Source: Siphlonurus alternatus (taxonomy: Eukaryota > Arthropoda > Insecta > Ephemeroptera > Siphlonuridae). Taken from it: a stretch of 64,000 nucleotides of DNA. The DNA lies in assembly GCA_949825025.1 (NCBI GenBank), contig OX463781.1, positions 40,685,150 through 40,749,149 of the forward strand, read 5' to 3'. The notes beneath the pieces were generated by a model. That model was given only the letters and a program-made list of their open reading frames with translations, made no database searches and had not been told where the DNA came from. The position numbers and the translations under genes were made by a program. Below, piece by piece: positions 42,593-55,188 of the stretch; the first letter of the stretch is position 1, and each line of letters begins with the position of its first letter.

Positions 42593-43115
42593 ATTGACTC
42601 TAGTCTGCTTTGAATTCTTATGTGCAACCAGAATGTTTATGTATATTTATGGAAACAAGGACCTCTCACAGCAATGTAGAGACCATACCTTACTTCCGAG
42701 AATCTTTATTTTCACAAATTTTAAACAATATTATATATACATATAAATATGTAAATAACAAAAACTTGAAATATATATCATGGTATAGAGCAGACTACTT
42801 ACTGATGGTCTGTTTAACGACCTAATCTACATTTTTGAACCACCCTACGCTCCATAGTCATACATGACCCGGCAAAAACTTGCATTCCACATCATCACCT
42901 TCCCATATTGCATACCTCATCCCATAATCAAAAATCCTTCCCATTACACTATCCTTTACAAGCCTCTCCTAACTTTGATTAGTTAATTACAAGAACAATA
43001 CAACATCGAATTGGGTGCATGGCTGTAATTACGGCCTACTCTCAAAAACGAATCAAGAAGAAGAAGAAGTTTAATGACGTCACACGTTCGACTGGTGAGC
43101 TGTTGTATAGGGTAG
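42593..43115. other. Sequence before the gap
   Basis: Nothing recognised; moderately AT-rich. Confidence 0.5.
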
Positions 43116-43315
43116 NNNNNNNNNNNNNNNNNNNNNNNNNNNNNNNNNNNNNNNNNNNNNNNNNNNNNNNNNNNNNNNNNNNNNNNNNNNNNNNNNNNNN
43201 NNNNNNNNNNNNNNNNNNNNNNNNNNNNNNNNNNNNNNNNNNNNNNNNNNNNNNNNNNNNNNNNNNNNNNNNNNNNNNNNNNNNNNNNNNNNNNNNNNNN
43301 NNNNNNNNNNNNNNN
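43116..43315. other. Assembly gap, 200 N
   Basis: Exactly 200 unknown bases, probably an arbitrary-length scaffold gap. Features cannot be traced across it. Confidence 0.99.
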
Positions 43316-43969
43316 CCTTAAGAGAGGCTATATAATAATATATTATATATAAAATTATATTTACTCTTACATAATAAAAGTATATCCATAATAGATATAA
43401 TACTAATCGTTTTCAATTAATAATTATGCATCAATAATTCTAGAATTAACTCAGTTATATGATATATTGTTTGGTACGTGTACTAAAAATATAAAAATTT
43501 AAATTATAATTGTAAATATTTGAAAATATTTTACTGAATAGCAAAAAAATAATATTATATATGTATATATTATAACAGGATTGCATGACACTGACAATTT
43601 ATGATGGCTACTGAGAATATTATAATAATATATAGTGTAGCATTTTTTGTAGTTCTCTCAATTCAAGTTAAATTAAAAAAAAAAAAAAAAAAGCTAACGA
43701 TACAAATTGCCTTCATATTTCATTAATGACATGATCTTCTGCAATTTTATCATAAATGGGATATAGTTTTTGCTGCATTTTTTGAACTGAAATTGGCTCT
43801 TAAAAGTTTTTTGTAATGATATTAAGGCTCCACATCACATGCATTTTTATACCATGCAGCTTAAATTCACACCGGACACATTATATTGTTATAGTACTAG
43901 TAGGTCGTGACTGACAAGGGTACCACGCACGCACGCACGAGAGTGAGCATGACAATATCCTTGTCCGTG
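43316..43969. other. AT-rich flank of the large palindrome
   Basis: No gene. Contains an A run (43677-43692) and four CGCA units near 43926-43938. Confidence 0.5.
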
Positions 43970-43984
43970 TAGGCCAGTCAATAT

Positions 43985-44101
43985 AGGTTTTGACCTCGGA
44001 TAAATTCCGAAGTTTGTGATTTTTTCAGCATCGGTAGAACTCGATGCCTTGAGTAACATATCCAAAGCCCCCCAAAATCCCACCGGGGCTTTCGCCGCCA
44101 T
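43985..44101 (-). CDS. ORF in the left arm of the palindrome
   Basis: ATG at 44101 on the minus strand in a good start context (CAAGATGGCGGCG). The first 39 codons (MAAKAPVGFWGALDMLLKAS ... KITNFGIYPRS) match the right-arm ORF with two substitutions; the frame continues outside the palindrome to 43889. Looks like a captured first coding exon. No family recognised. Confidence 0.35.
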
Positions 44102-45122
44102 CTTGATGGAAAGTTATGCATATAGTACCCTCACTAATTTGCATATTGTGGCGGAACCGTGTTACATAGAAGCAATGTAAATACATATAATGATAGGCAG
44201 ATATATTTGCTACAAGAAAATATAAAAATATATTTAATTTTAATTTCAATTAACCCTTAAATTAATTATTTTCTGAAAAGTTTGGTGTTAAAAAAAAGTT
44301 TAACGGTGAATTTCGTAGTCAATATATATAAATACAGAAATATTCTTCATTCAAAAGTTTAAGACAAAATTCTTGCAATTTCATAAATGCTGATAACTTT
44401 TCCTTAGCTTAAAAAATGAAGAAGATACGCGACTTCGTAGCGCAAGAAACATGCCAGTTGACCGCTCTGCCTGCCCGCCCAACACAATACAACACGCATA
44501 ATACAGCGCGCGGGCACTGCAATGAATGCGCTCTCGCGGCTCTCAGTGGCTTGTTACCTTTATTTATTTATATATAACTACGTGTAAGGTGTTTTATAAA
44601 GTTGTAAATTTAGTTTTAACACTCTGCTTTTGCAAAAAAAAAAAATCAAATTAACATTAAACTTCTTATGACATTGATTATTCCATATACTTTTTATAAT
44701 TATACTAATTTATATTACATATTTTTTAAGTAATTACCTGCAGCAGAAATTTAAGTGTTACCCCTTTGTCTCCTTACACGGTGTAAGGCACGGTAGAAAA
44801 CAGGCAAACTTAATTAAATAGTTATTTTTGTGATGCTGCATTTGTGGATGATACTTAAATTTAAGTCTACTCTTATTTATTTTCAATTTTTTATATGACA
44901 TGTACTGTATAATACCACTGTCCGTATAATATACATACATTTAATTAACAACATCAAATCCGATCCGATACATAATTTTTAAAAATATATAGGTAATAAC
45001 AATCACAAGTTCAATGGAATATAATAATATTATATGGTTTATTATAAAGTTTATGTATTAACACTTAGAGATATCACAAATGCATATATGTGTTATTAGT
45101 TATTATATTATTATAATATATG

Positions 45123-45127
<5 letters not shown>

Positions 45128-45195
<68 letters not shown>
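45128..45195. repeat. (TA)n microsatellite in the palindrome
   Basis: About 34 TA units in the left inner arm. Confidence 0.95.
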
Positions 45196-45199
<4 letters not shown>

Positions 45200-46200
45200 T
45201 ATATTATATCAACATGTAATCAGTATGACTATTTTTGATATCAAGATTATTTACAATCGCTAGAATATAAATTTAATGTTGGGCCTTATAGTTCGGACAA
45301 AATTGAGTACTCCTTAATAGTTATTTAATAAAAGACGCTATTTAAGAAGTATGATACTCAATTTTGACCGAACTATTCAACTACGCTTTAATTATTCTTT
45401 TAAATGTAATAAATTTTGATTTCAAATATCGATGAGATACATGAAGATACATATAATATTTATTCATTGTATATTCAGCTTCTAGGGCTGAGGCTATTTT
45501 TATAAATTTAATAGCCATAGAATCTTACATAGTTTATGCCACGATAATGTTTTTTTTTTTTTTTTTTTTTTTTAATATACATATAATATAAAAACGCATA
45601 TAATGCATTCGTGACCCCTCTAAAACATTATAAATAATATATTATTACAAAACTTTAAATATATCCATTGAACTTGTGATTGTTTCTATCTATTTTTAAA
45701 AATAATAAGTGTTGGATCGGATATGATGATATTATATAAATGTATACGACAGTGGTATTATACATATAAAAATTCGAAAATAAGTAAGATTATACTTCAA
45801 ATAAAGTACTGTATCATCAACACAGCACCAAAATATTCATGCTGACTGTTTTCCACTGTGCCTTACACATTGTAATTTATATAAATATATAATCATAATT
45901 ATTTACTCATATGGGGGGTATGAGGAAGCAAAATTTTTATTGAAACATTATGTTATTTGTAAGCTAGCTGACATAAACAAACATTATAAATATAAAGAAG
46001 GAATATAATTATTTTTGTATATATATGCATGACTGACAAAAAGGGCAAAGAATTAAATTTACTGCACTTTACTTAAAAAAATGTATTACAATTTATATTG
46101 TATATACGTAATAATCAATGTCACGAGAAGTTAATAAAAAGCTTCAATGATTGATATTTAGCATAATTATTAAGAATATTGATACAAATAAATTTACAAC

Positions 46201-46592
46201 TTAAGGGTAAGATAACACGAACAATCGATTGTTGTTAGTCTCATTTGATTAACATGTAAACCTTAGCAACCTCATAATGATTCTGAATTTTTTTTAGAGA
46301 CAGTTCTTGGCATTAAAAAAATATGGAGAAAATTTTAAAACAATCGGACGATCCAATTTTTTTAAATTAATTTTTTAGTTTCGGTCTCCATGGGAAAGCC
46401 CTATACTGAAAATTTAAAAAATTCATTTAAAAAAATTGAATCGTCCGATTGTTTTGAAATTTACTCCATATTTTTTTAATGCCAAGAACTGTCTCTCAAA
46501 AAAAATTCAGAATCATTATGAGGTTGCTAAGGTTTACATGTTAATCAAATGGGACTAACAACAATCGATTGTTCGTGTTATCTTACCCTTAA
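46201..46592. mobile_element. TTAA-flanked fold-back element, family A (copy 2)
   Basis: Perfect-looking ends TTAAGGGTAAGATAACACGA / TCGTGTTATCTTACCCTTAA plus ACAATCGATTGTT at both ends. Inserted in the right arm only. Confidence 0.92.
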
Positions 46593-46639
46593 TGTAACCT
46601 ATTTCCAATAGACGAATATTTTTTCTTGAACTTCACGAT

Positions 46640-47012
46640 TTAAGGGGAAGGTAACGCGCCCAATGTTAAAAAATATCCCATGACACATGAAATTTTTTTA
46701 AAATGTTCTCCTCTACATTCCCTATAATATCAGTAGCTAAAATATCAGGTATACAAATTCGAGCTAGTTTTTTTTTTTTTTTTTTTAGTTATGAATTTTT
46801 AAAGTTGACTATACTTTAACATGGAAAAATCAAACTTCAATGTTAATCTAGTCAACTTCAAAAACTAGCTCGAATTTGTATACATGATATTTTAGCCACT
46901 GATATTATAGAGAATGTAGAGGAGAACATTTTAATTTTTTTTTTTCAATATTTTCATGTGTCATGCTGTATGTGGTATTTTTTTAACATTGGGCACGTTA
47001 CCTCACCCTTAA
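46640..47012. mobile_element. TTAA-flanked fold-back element, family B (copy 3)
   Basis: TTAAGGGGAAGGTAACGCGCC / GGGCACGTTACCTCACCCTTAA-type ends; family B interior. Only 47 bases from the family A copy. Confidence 0.9.
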
Positions 47013-47579
47013 GGGCTATTGTAGCTATTAACACACGTTGAACATATAATAATATATAAATATAATTTATATATGTAATAAATAATATATATAATAAATA
47101 ATACATATTATATACAAAGATGACAAGCCACTGAGAACCGCGAGAGCGCATTCATTGCAGTGCCCGCGCGCTGTATTATAATGGCGTGTTGTATTGGGGC
47201 GGGCGGGCAGGCAGAGCGGTCAACTGGCATGTTTCTTGCGCTACGAAGTCGCGTATCTTCTTCATTTTTTAAGCTAAGGAAAAGTTATCAGCATTTATGA
47301 AATTGCAAGAATTTTGTCTTAAACTTTTGAATGAAGAATATTTCTGTATTTATATATATTGACTACGAAATTCACCGTTAAACTTTTTTTTAACACCAAA
47401 CTTTTCAGAAAATAATTAATTTAAGGGTTAATTGAAATTAAAATTAAATATATTTTTATATTTTCTTGTAGCAAATATATCTGCCTATCATTACATGCAT
47501 TTACATTGCTTCTATGTAACACGGTTTCGCCACAATATGCAAATTAGTGAGGGTACTATATGCATAACTTTCCATCAAG

Positions 47580-47696
47580 ATGGCGGCGAAAGCCCCGGTG
47601 GGATTTTGGGGGGCTTTGGATATGTTACTCAGGGCATTGAGTTCTACCGATGCTGAAAAAATCACAAACTTCGGAATTTATCCGAGGTCAAGATAG
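47580..47696 (+). CDS. ORF in the right arm of the palindrome
   Basis: ATG at 47580, 38 codons to TAG 47694. Mirror of the left-arm ORF with K to R and S to L changes; a 12-base insertion just before the arm's end supplies the stop. An overlapping 74-codon frame (47432-47656) is also preserved in both arms. Short, outward-facing, CpG-rich start. Confidence 0.35.
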   Translation: MAAKAPVGFWGALDMLLRALSSTDAEKITNFGIYPRSR

Positions 47697-47722
47697 GATT
47701 TTCACCTATATTGACTGGCCTA

Positions 47723-48112
47723 TTACTTTAATAGTGCATGCATTTGAAAAATTATCACATGTTTTATTTTAATTTTCATTTGTGCTTAGAACAGTTGCAA
47801 TTCTTCTTCTTGGAAGATTTGATTTTTAGAGCAAAATGTAAATGCAGCTGTATATTACGTAAATATATAATGCAGATTTACAAAAAAATTTAAATAAAAA
47901 CTATCCGAAAACAAATTAATTGCAAGCCGCCTTCATTGAATGCATGATAATTTAAAGCTATCAAATTTGTTAGATGTGGTAACATTTATTTTATTGTGAG
48001 ATGTAAATCCGCTATCTGAATGCAAATTAAGTTCGAAAAAATAAAAATTAACAAATTAATTAAAAACCTAAATGATTAAATACATTCAGTCAAATCTAAA
48101 ATAATATAATAC
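47723..48112. other. AT-rich spacer
   Basis: Nothing recognised. Confidence 0.6.
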
Positions 48113-48161
48113 TTGATAACAAACAAACTAATATTCAAACATTTACATTTTCACATTCTAG

Positions 48162-48355
48162 CATTGACCATATTTCCTATAACATCCATTTCACTGGCAG
48201 ACACCTTAATGGACATTTTATGTCAGGAGGGAGGTCTCATACAGGCCCTGATGACTGCTCTATGCATCGTCCAAACTGCCACTACATTCATGAGGGGAAA
48301 CTATCATTGTGATGCCTCTTTGGAGACGATAATATACATGGGCACTTATCTATGA
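48162..48355 (+). CDS. Candidate exon with a hydrophobic segment
   Basis: Acceptor-like TTTTCACATTCTAG, then 63 codons to TGA 48353-48355. The translation has LADTLMDILCQEGG, a membrane-like stretch GLIQALMTALCIVQTATTF, then MRGNYHCDASLETI. Codon choice is mixed, unlike chance AT-rich frames. It could be part of a multipass membrane protein such as a chemoreceptor, but no diagnostic motif supports that. Upstream exons not found. Confidence 0.4.
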
Positions 48356-48632
48356 ATATCATATCAATTCTTATTTTAATCAATTCTATATAAAAATATA
48401 TGCATGTAAAAAAATATTGTCACTTATAAATTTCTTATACAAATAACTTTTGGTCTTATATATCGTTGAAAACAAAATCTAATTTAATTTTGTATATGTG
48501 TGATACACCAAAAATGAAACAAAAATCTTTTAAATTTTAATTTTATAAAATAAAAATCTCGAAGAGGAAGGTGCTTGTTTGCAGATTGTTAAAGACTAAG
48601 AATGTTACAGGATGAAATTTTGTCAAGGAGAA

Positions 48633-48793
<161 letters not shown>

Positions 48794-48986
48794 GTTAAGA
48801 GTCTGTAGTTACTAACTACGTATTTCAAAAGCTATAGACCTCAACTTTCAAATATATACTTGAATTTTCAGGCCCTAAAGCTTTGAAATACATAGTATAG
48901 GTATGTTCTTGCTCTTGTTCGAGCCTGGCCAACATTGCTGTAGCTCTGCTTAACGTCTTCTAGTGTTACAAACGCTCCTTACTTAC

Positions 48987-49024
48987 TTGGCACGGTGCTT
49001 CTCAAAGTTGTGCAGCTTCCAGTA
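48987..49024 (-). CDS. Candidate 38-bp microexon, minus strand
   Basis: Minus-strand acceptor CACCTTGCTCCAG, then codons YWKLHNFEKHRA plus two bases, then a perfect donor GTAAGT. Aromatic and basic content and GC-rich codons suggest coding, but it is very short and isolated. Confidence 0.3.
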
Positions 49025-49140
49025 CTGGAGCAAGGTGAGGTGACAATGAGGTAGCTCATGTGATGCATTTTAAAATAATTGAAATTAATTTATAAAGTTT
49101 TAGAATTTTCAATTTTACTAGTGTACAGGTATACGCACTT

Positions 49141-49710
49141 TTTAAAAGGCAGATTAACATTGTGATTTTTATCGTGCGACGCGAAGTGAATAATGCGCAA
49201 TTGCTGTGATAGCCATTGGTGGCCATATTTGGTGATTAAAAAAAGAGAAATGATAATTAGCTTGATATTCGCTGCCACAGCTTGGCGAATTAACTCGCTG
49301 CATAAAATTTCAAAGCTCTTAAGGCGGATTCAGATGGTGACAACGGCGAAGCGACGCGATTTTGACGTAAAGCTGTGAAATCCTATGCGGCGGTGAATTC
49401 ACTGGGAATCGTATTAATTACGATGCTCTTTTTCTTTTAATCACCAAATATGGTGGCTAATGAATGTTACAGCAAGTGCGCATTATTCGCATCGCATGAT
49501 AAAAATCACCATGTGAATCCACTTTTACGTCAAAATCGCGTCGCACAAATTGCGTTGAGCAATTGAATTGAAATGATTGTTGAGCAAATTCACAAGGTTG
49601 CAGTCAGCAATATCGCCCATTGAATTTCGATGCTCTTTTTAAACGACAATTATGGCTGTCAATGGATGCTTATTATTCGTGTTCAGGAATCGCTCATGTA
49701 AAACCACTTT
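49141..49710. mobile_element. Cluster of family D fold-back pieces
   Basis: A copy from about 49319 (TTAAGGCGGATTCAGATGG) to 49528 (CCATGTGAATCCACTTTTA), preceded by an inverted partial copy (49141-49318) and followed by a third fragment with GTCAAAATCGCGTCGCAC to about 49710. Confidence 0.65.
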
Positions 49711-49803
49711 TATATTTTATGTTTTATCACAATCATATTCATTAAAAGAAAAATCTGGGATATCTAAATTTTTACTTGAAATTACGAAATTTTATTTTTT
49801 GCT

Positions 49804-50037
49804 TTAAAAATCTCGTGCTGATGTATATTTGTTAGCCGCCTGCACTGCTATGCCTACCACTTGTAAGTGTTGCCTCCTCCCTGTGAATACTACGAGGTAG
49901 AGAGCGCTTGGCTGTAAGGAAAATGGAATTACAGCAACACCAGACGTGTTTTGAATTTCCAACGTTTTGAGAGGAAGAAGCAGTAACTTGAGAACATCCA
50001 TTTTGGAAACGAAGGTAAAGGAGACGAAAGGCACCAT
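49804..50037 (-). CDS. Candidate small ORF, minus strand
   Basis: ATG at 50037 and 77 codons, ending in TAA. Sequence starts MVPFVSFTFVSKMDVLKLLL and ends VQAANKYTSARDF; rather hydrophobic with no clear signal peptide cleavage. GC content about half, against an AT-rich background. A consensus plus-strand donor (CTT/GTAAGT at 49864) competes with this reading. No family recognised. Confidence 0.25.
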   Translation of the reverse strand: MVPFVSFTFVSKMDVLKLLLLPLKTLEIQNTSGVAVIPFSLQPSALYLVVFTGRRQHLQVVGIAVQAANKYTSARDF

Positions 50038-50122
50038 GACAGGTCACGCTAAATTCGTCCCTTTTCTGCTTTCTTGCTTGCTGTTTTGTAGCTTGAGAAA
50101 TCCATACAAAAAAAATATACAA

Positions 50123-51607
50123 TATAAGTTTCGAATCTAAAATATTGAAATTTATTATTTTTTGTTATTAAATTATATTTCTTTGATGAAATTAAAGGCA
50201 AGTATAGTAAATTTGTGGCTTCTTCTTCAAGTTATAATACTTTGAAAGTGGAATTAATTATTTAAGTATAATTTTCCAACAAAGCTATATAATTTCATGT
50301 ATAATTTATTGAAATTTTATTATATTAAAACAATAATTCAATAAATATTTATTTACTTTGCCTAACTTAAAAATTCATTCGATAAATACAAATTAATTAA
50401 ATTAATTTAGTTTACTATATAGTTTCATTTTTAATTTATTTTAAATAAGAAAAAGTTTATACAAGCAAGTAATTGTAAAAGCATATAAAGTGCTTCTGCG
50501 TTCTGCATGTTTAATTTTTTTTTTAAATTATTATGCAATTTTTGTTTTCTTTTTAATCCTTCTAGTTAAATTAAATTAATGTAAAATAATTTATTGTGAG
50601 AGTTGATTTAAGTACGTATAATCTATGAGGTAGTTCACAGTATAATTTATCAGTCGCATTAAAAAAGTTGTAAACCACACAGGTTTGTCGTCTTTCTAAC
50701 AGTTAGAGAATGCAAGTAAAGTTGTTAGCCGAGGTTTAGTCAATGTTTTACATTATATAGAAGTGTGCTGCTCTAAGTTTAAATGTATTTAGAAAGCCAC
50801 ATTAGAGATGTAGGCTAACCCTTTAGCAAATAAGCGCATGAACTACGTCTACTTACTGACTCAATGTAGAGGGTGGGAAGGTTGAATGTTTTAAGTCATC
50901 CCATACAACTGTTGCGCTCTCTTCTCTTGTATTTTCTTTTACAAAACTCCATAACTAAAGTTAATTCTAAAGGATTAAATATTATTAAGATAAAACATCA
51001 TTAATAAAATGATTTGTTTCTCTCTAGATTCTGCAGTACATACTATAACATCAACTATAACTAAAATATAGGTCATATGAAAGTTCATAATAACTTGAAG
51101 TGCACTCGATGGAAAATATAAAATTATTACCTTTTTTTTTAATATGAAAACTGGTATCAAAGAAAAAAGGATGTCGTTCTAGAAAATTTTTCTCGACTCA
51201 ATGCCTTCATATATATCAAGTTATGAGTTTTATTTTGTAGTTTTATGCCATTTTCATTCAATGCATAATGAATAATTTTGCTCTAAAATAACACTTGATT
51301 TAATTTTGTTATTATGAATAATTTACCATTTCGTCAATCAAAAAGTGGAAATTTCAGTTATACCAATTTAAATTAAATATTCATAAACATGAATCATAAT
51401 AATTATATATCAATCAATTTTTAACCTGTCCCTTATAACCGTACTTATTCATCGGAACTTCACAACATGCTGCATACAGTCTTTCAGGGCTTCGTTTTTC
51501 ATCGGAAATTTGTCATTTCCACTTCTTTTTATGGGAGGAAACATTCAACAAGGAACAAACTCAGACGAAATTACCTGTAGTTTAATCTAAGGCTTCAAAA
51601 TGACTAT
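50123..51607. other. AT-rich non-coding
   Basis: No supported gene; TTCATCGGAA occurs twice near 51450 and 51498. Confidence 0.55.
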
Positions 51608-51773
51608 GAGGGGCATTCACAAAGCACTTTAGCCCCAAGTTTTATCCCTGGTACTAAACATGGTACTAAACCAGGGGCTAACCATGTCTTGCTCTTAGTT
51701 TAGCACCATGTTTAGTACCAGGAATAAAACTTGGGGCTAAAGTTGGGGTTAAAGTGCTTTGTGAATGTCCCCC
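51608..51773. mobile_element. Near-perfect hairpin element, family E (copy 2)
   Basis: GGGGCATTCACAAAGCACTT and complement at the ends; same AACCAGGGGCTAACCATGT core as copy 1. Confidence 0.9.
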
Positions 51774-51973
51774 TGTATGTAACTTCCCCCGTTGACTAAT
51801 CTCTCAAAGCTATAGAAACTCTGAAAGTAAACAATATTTAATTGAATGAAATCTCTGTTTTTAATTATTATTTTGAACTATGTCCACTTCAATATACTAT
51901 TTGCCCAAAAAAAATTCTATATTTATAAACTGTATACTATATATTTGTAATAAGAATTTAATATATGTATTAT

Positions 51974-52178
51974 AATCAAAGATTGTTCAATTATTTAAAT
52001 AATTGACATACATCACCATCTGATTTTGAATAGCATACATTAATGAAAAGGAAATATTAGCAAAAAAGAAGACCACATAACGTGCTAATATTTCCTTTTC
52101 ATTAATATATTATAGTCTTCAAAATAGGATGGTAATACACTTCAGTTATTATTTAAATAATTGAGCAATCTTTGATTT
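51974..52178. repeat. Long inverted repeat
   Basis: AATCAAAGATTGTTCAATTA / TAATTGAGCAATCTTTGATT-type ends and an inner pair CATTAATGAAAAGGAAATAT with its complement. Confidence 0.75.
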
Positions 52179-53486
52179 AATAATTATGCTTCTGCATGTA
52201 CACAAGTACAGCACTACAAATTCCTTCAATGTGTGTAACTATAATGTATAGTATAATAACGTGTACAAGTATCTAGGTTATACATTATTTCTAAATATAT
52301 TTTTATGTATGAAATTTTTATATAAAATAATTTTATATTTTATTTCATAATGTAGAGAGAAAAATATTAGTAAGTATTTAATTCATATATTATAAAGCAA
52401 TATTTTTATAATGTGTTTTTCTATAATATTCTTTCGTATTATTAAAATTTTAAAAAGGTTGATTTGTGTCATAGCGTCCTGGAAAGAAATTCTAGAACGC
52501 TATAATTTGTGTGTATTGATATTTTTTATATCTGACTTGTCTCCTGTGTATTCTGATCTTAATACAATGAAACTTTTTTGAAGACATCAAAATAACATAA
52601 AATTGTGTACGATCTACCCCAAATACCATTCAACCAGCCGCTATGTTTCCCAAGCTTGCGATTTGAAGGACAAATAGGGACTGATCGTCACTTAAAGTTG
52701 ATATGACGTCACGCGACCCTCCCATTAGTATTGTATTGGAGAACAATGGGAAAGGTTCGTGACGTCAAATCAACTTTAAGTGACGACAAGTTTAGACGAA
52801 TCTCTCCAGATCCGATAACCCCGACATTTCGGTGAAAGAGAGAGCTGCCACCCGCACTGCATGGAACTTTAAAGAGATGCCTAACTTCACGGCGCCTAAC
52901 GCATTTCTTGTTGTTAATTTTTATTTTTATTTAAAATACAACAAAAAATATTAGAAAATATACTCATGTAAGTTATTGATATTTATGTAAGCTTTGTAAA
53001 CATATTAGCCGCTCAGATTTTTAGTATTTTTTTTTATAACAAATCAAGAGAAAGTAACATGAAGATCTATGTTATATAATAAATATGTAAGTTTTCGTAA
53101 GATGCTTGAAAATTTTGGAATGCATTTTAAGCTTTGTTCCCTTCGTTTTTGTTTCAATTTTTAAATATATATTTATTTTCACAAAAATATTTTTAACGTA
53201 ATTAGGTTTTTAATTATTTTTTTTTTAGACAAATATATCACACAGTTCAAAAAATTATGAACCTATACAATTCAAAATGTGCTCACATACATGAAACTGC
53301 TGAATTGGTTTCTGTTGTTTCAAAAACGAACGCAAAACAAAATAATTTCTCATTATGTTACAAAAAAATATATATATATAATCTCTCAAGCCTTACATTA
53401 CTTCTGGAAATTGAGCTTTTCTGTCTACTTTTATATCTATTCTTCTCCCATCTTCTTTCAACCCTTAAACGGAAGCGGAAATGAGC
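52179..53486. other. AT-rich, one hairpin
   Basis: A 103-bp inverted repeat lies at 52685-52787 (TCGTCACTTAAAGTTGAT, GACGTCACG and complements). Overlapping frames at 53257-53494 look like chance. Confidence 0.5.
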
Positions 53487-53520
53487 TGAAATGACGTCAT
53501 TTCAAAGGGTATATATAAAG
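53487..53520 (+). promoter_or_regulatory. Promoter-like block: CRE palindrome plus TATA box
   Basis: An 18-bp perfect palindrome TGAAATGACGTCATTTCA (53487-53504) containing the CRE core TGACGTCA is followed six bases later by TATATATAAAG (53510-53520). An ATG at 53563 (ATG CAG GA) meets a donor-like GTATGT at 53571, the arrangement of a short first exon. No downstream exon could be joined with confidence. Confidence 0.45.
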
Positions 53521-53571
53521 AAAGACTTGAAAGACGTTAAGCAGTACTTACAAATTCTACCGATGCAGGAG

Positions 53572-54893
53572 TATGTGAAATTACTTTTAAGCTGTAATAG
53601 CTATATATAACTGACCTCTATAAAAAAAATGCACTTAATTTCAACTTTTCAACTTACCCTACATTATTTGTTTATATATAACATATACTTTAATATCAGA
53701 AGAAAAAAAGGGAGAAGCATTTGAAATTTCAAGTGAAAAATACTTCGAATTGTAATTAGTCACTATTTTTTATAGAATAACGAGGTATGCAATTAATATT
53801 GTTTTTTTTTAAACGTGCACAAAGTTTGAATTTAACTGAAAATAAATCAATTAATTATATAGAGTGATCTAGATTTTATTTTAATATTATAATCCAATTA
53901 CAAATTTAATTTAATTGCAAATTTAAAATTGTACATTAACGTTACTATGTCAATTGCAGATCAACTAATTTAATAAAAAAACAATTGTAAATATAAAATA
54001 GGTCATTCGTAAAAAAAATCTATAGTTCTAACTTTGCTCCCTTTTGAATGAAACGTAATATAGCAGCTCATTTAATCATATTTATGAAAAAAGAGCTATC
54101 ACATTGTTTTTTTAAAAAAAAATCTGAACATTACTAACTAATGATCGTTCGCTCTTTCTGATAGCCACTCAATAGCTGCAAGGGTTTTCAGAATATAATG
54201 GCGCGTGTACTTGCTGTAATGGCTGGTCAAAGGCTTTTCAATTTACGTACATGAGCTACTCTATACAGTACGCTTGCCTGCACCGTCGCAACATCATACA
54301 TTATAGCGTATATACTATACTTACTGGCTCAATGTAATGTACCAACACAACGTTAAACTTGTTAAGTATCATCAATTATGCCTCGTCATTCTAGAATAAT
54401 AGAGACTTTAATTGTATTTTAAACAGTTTCAATAACTTAAATTTAATTTTTTTTATTAATTAATTTTTTTATATTTAATAAATTTGGTCAGATAAATATT
54501 TTTTAATGAGAAAAATTTTATGTTTTTTTAATTTTTTATACGAAATTCATATTTTGGAATACAAAAAATTCATGACAGCATGTATGAACAGTAGAACATA
54601 TACTCGTTATGCACATATACGATAGCTTTAATAATTCAAAATATATAAAAAAAAATACAAAAGTAAACGGTGGAATTGGTAAGATTTTGTTTTATTACTG
54701 TGCAGTTGTAAAAGTTTATGAGAAGGCAGTATCATTGAACTTTACAACCTAAGAAATACAGACAAAGAAAGAATTAATGACACCAAAATAAAATGCAAGT
54801 CAAAAATAAGGACTGCGTGGGAAGATGTTCAAAAGAAGGATTTTTCTTTGTAGCTCTTGAGGAACTAGTGACGTCACGTCAAAACCACGCCCA

Positions 54894-54894
<1 letters not shown>
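53572..54894. other. AT-rich non-coding
   Basis: Nothing recognised. Confidence 0.6.

Positions 54895-54987
<93 letters not shown>
54895..54987. repeat. (CT)n microsatellite
   Basis: About 46 units. Confidence 0.98.
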
Positions 54988-54989
<2 letters not shown>

Positions 54990-55188
54990 GCTGCTGACAA
55001 TCTATATAGTACTGTGATAATGAATACTACTTATATATGCTTGGGTTGGCTTGAATTTCAAATTTTAGTAAGCACTGTTAATTTTTTGTGCACCAAAATA
55101 TAACGTGAAAATTTGATTGTTATAATTTCCATTTAACTTATCGTCTTTTGTTCTTAATTTGAAAACAAAATAACTAGCATAAATTCAG

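Larger units (their letters stand above)
43970..47722. repeat. 3.75-kb imperfect palindrome
   Basis: The ends TAGGCCAGTCAATATAGGT and ACCTATATTGACTGGCCTA mirror each other. The outer roughly 600 bases (43970-44565 and 47119-47722) are nearly identical in inverted orientation, including a GC-rich GCGGGCACTGCAATGAATGC stretch. Pairing continues inward with more differences (ACATTGATTATT, GTGTAAGGCAC, ATCCGATCC, AACAATCACAAGTTCAATGG and complements) to a centre near 45325 (TAGTTCGGACAAAATTGAGTA and complement). The right arm also carries two TTAA elements. No transposase seen. Confidence 0.88.

Noticed and set aside
43019..43321. 100-codon frame entering the N gap
   Set aside because: Most of it is unknown residues from the gap.
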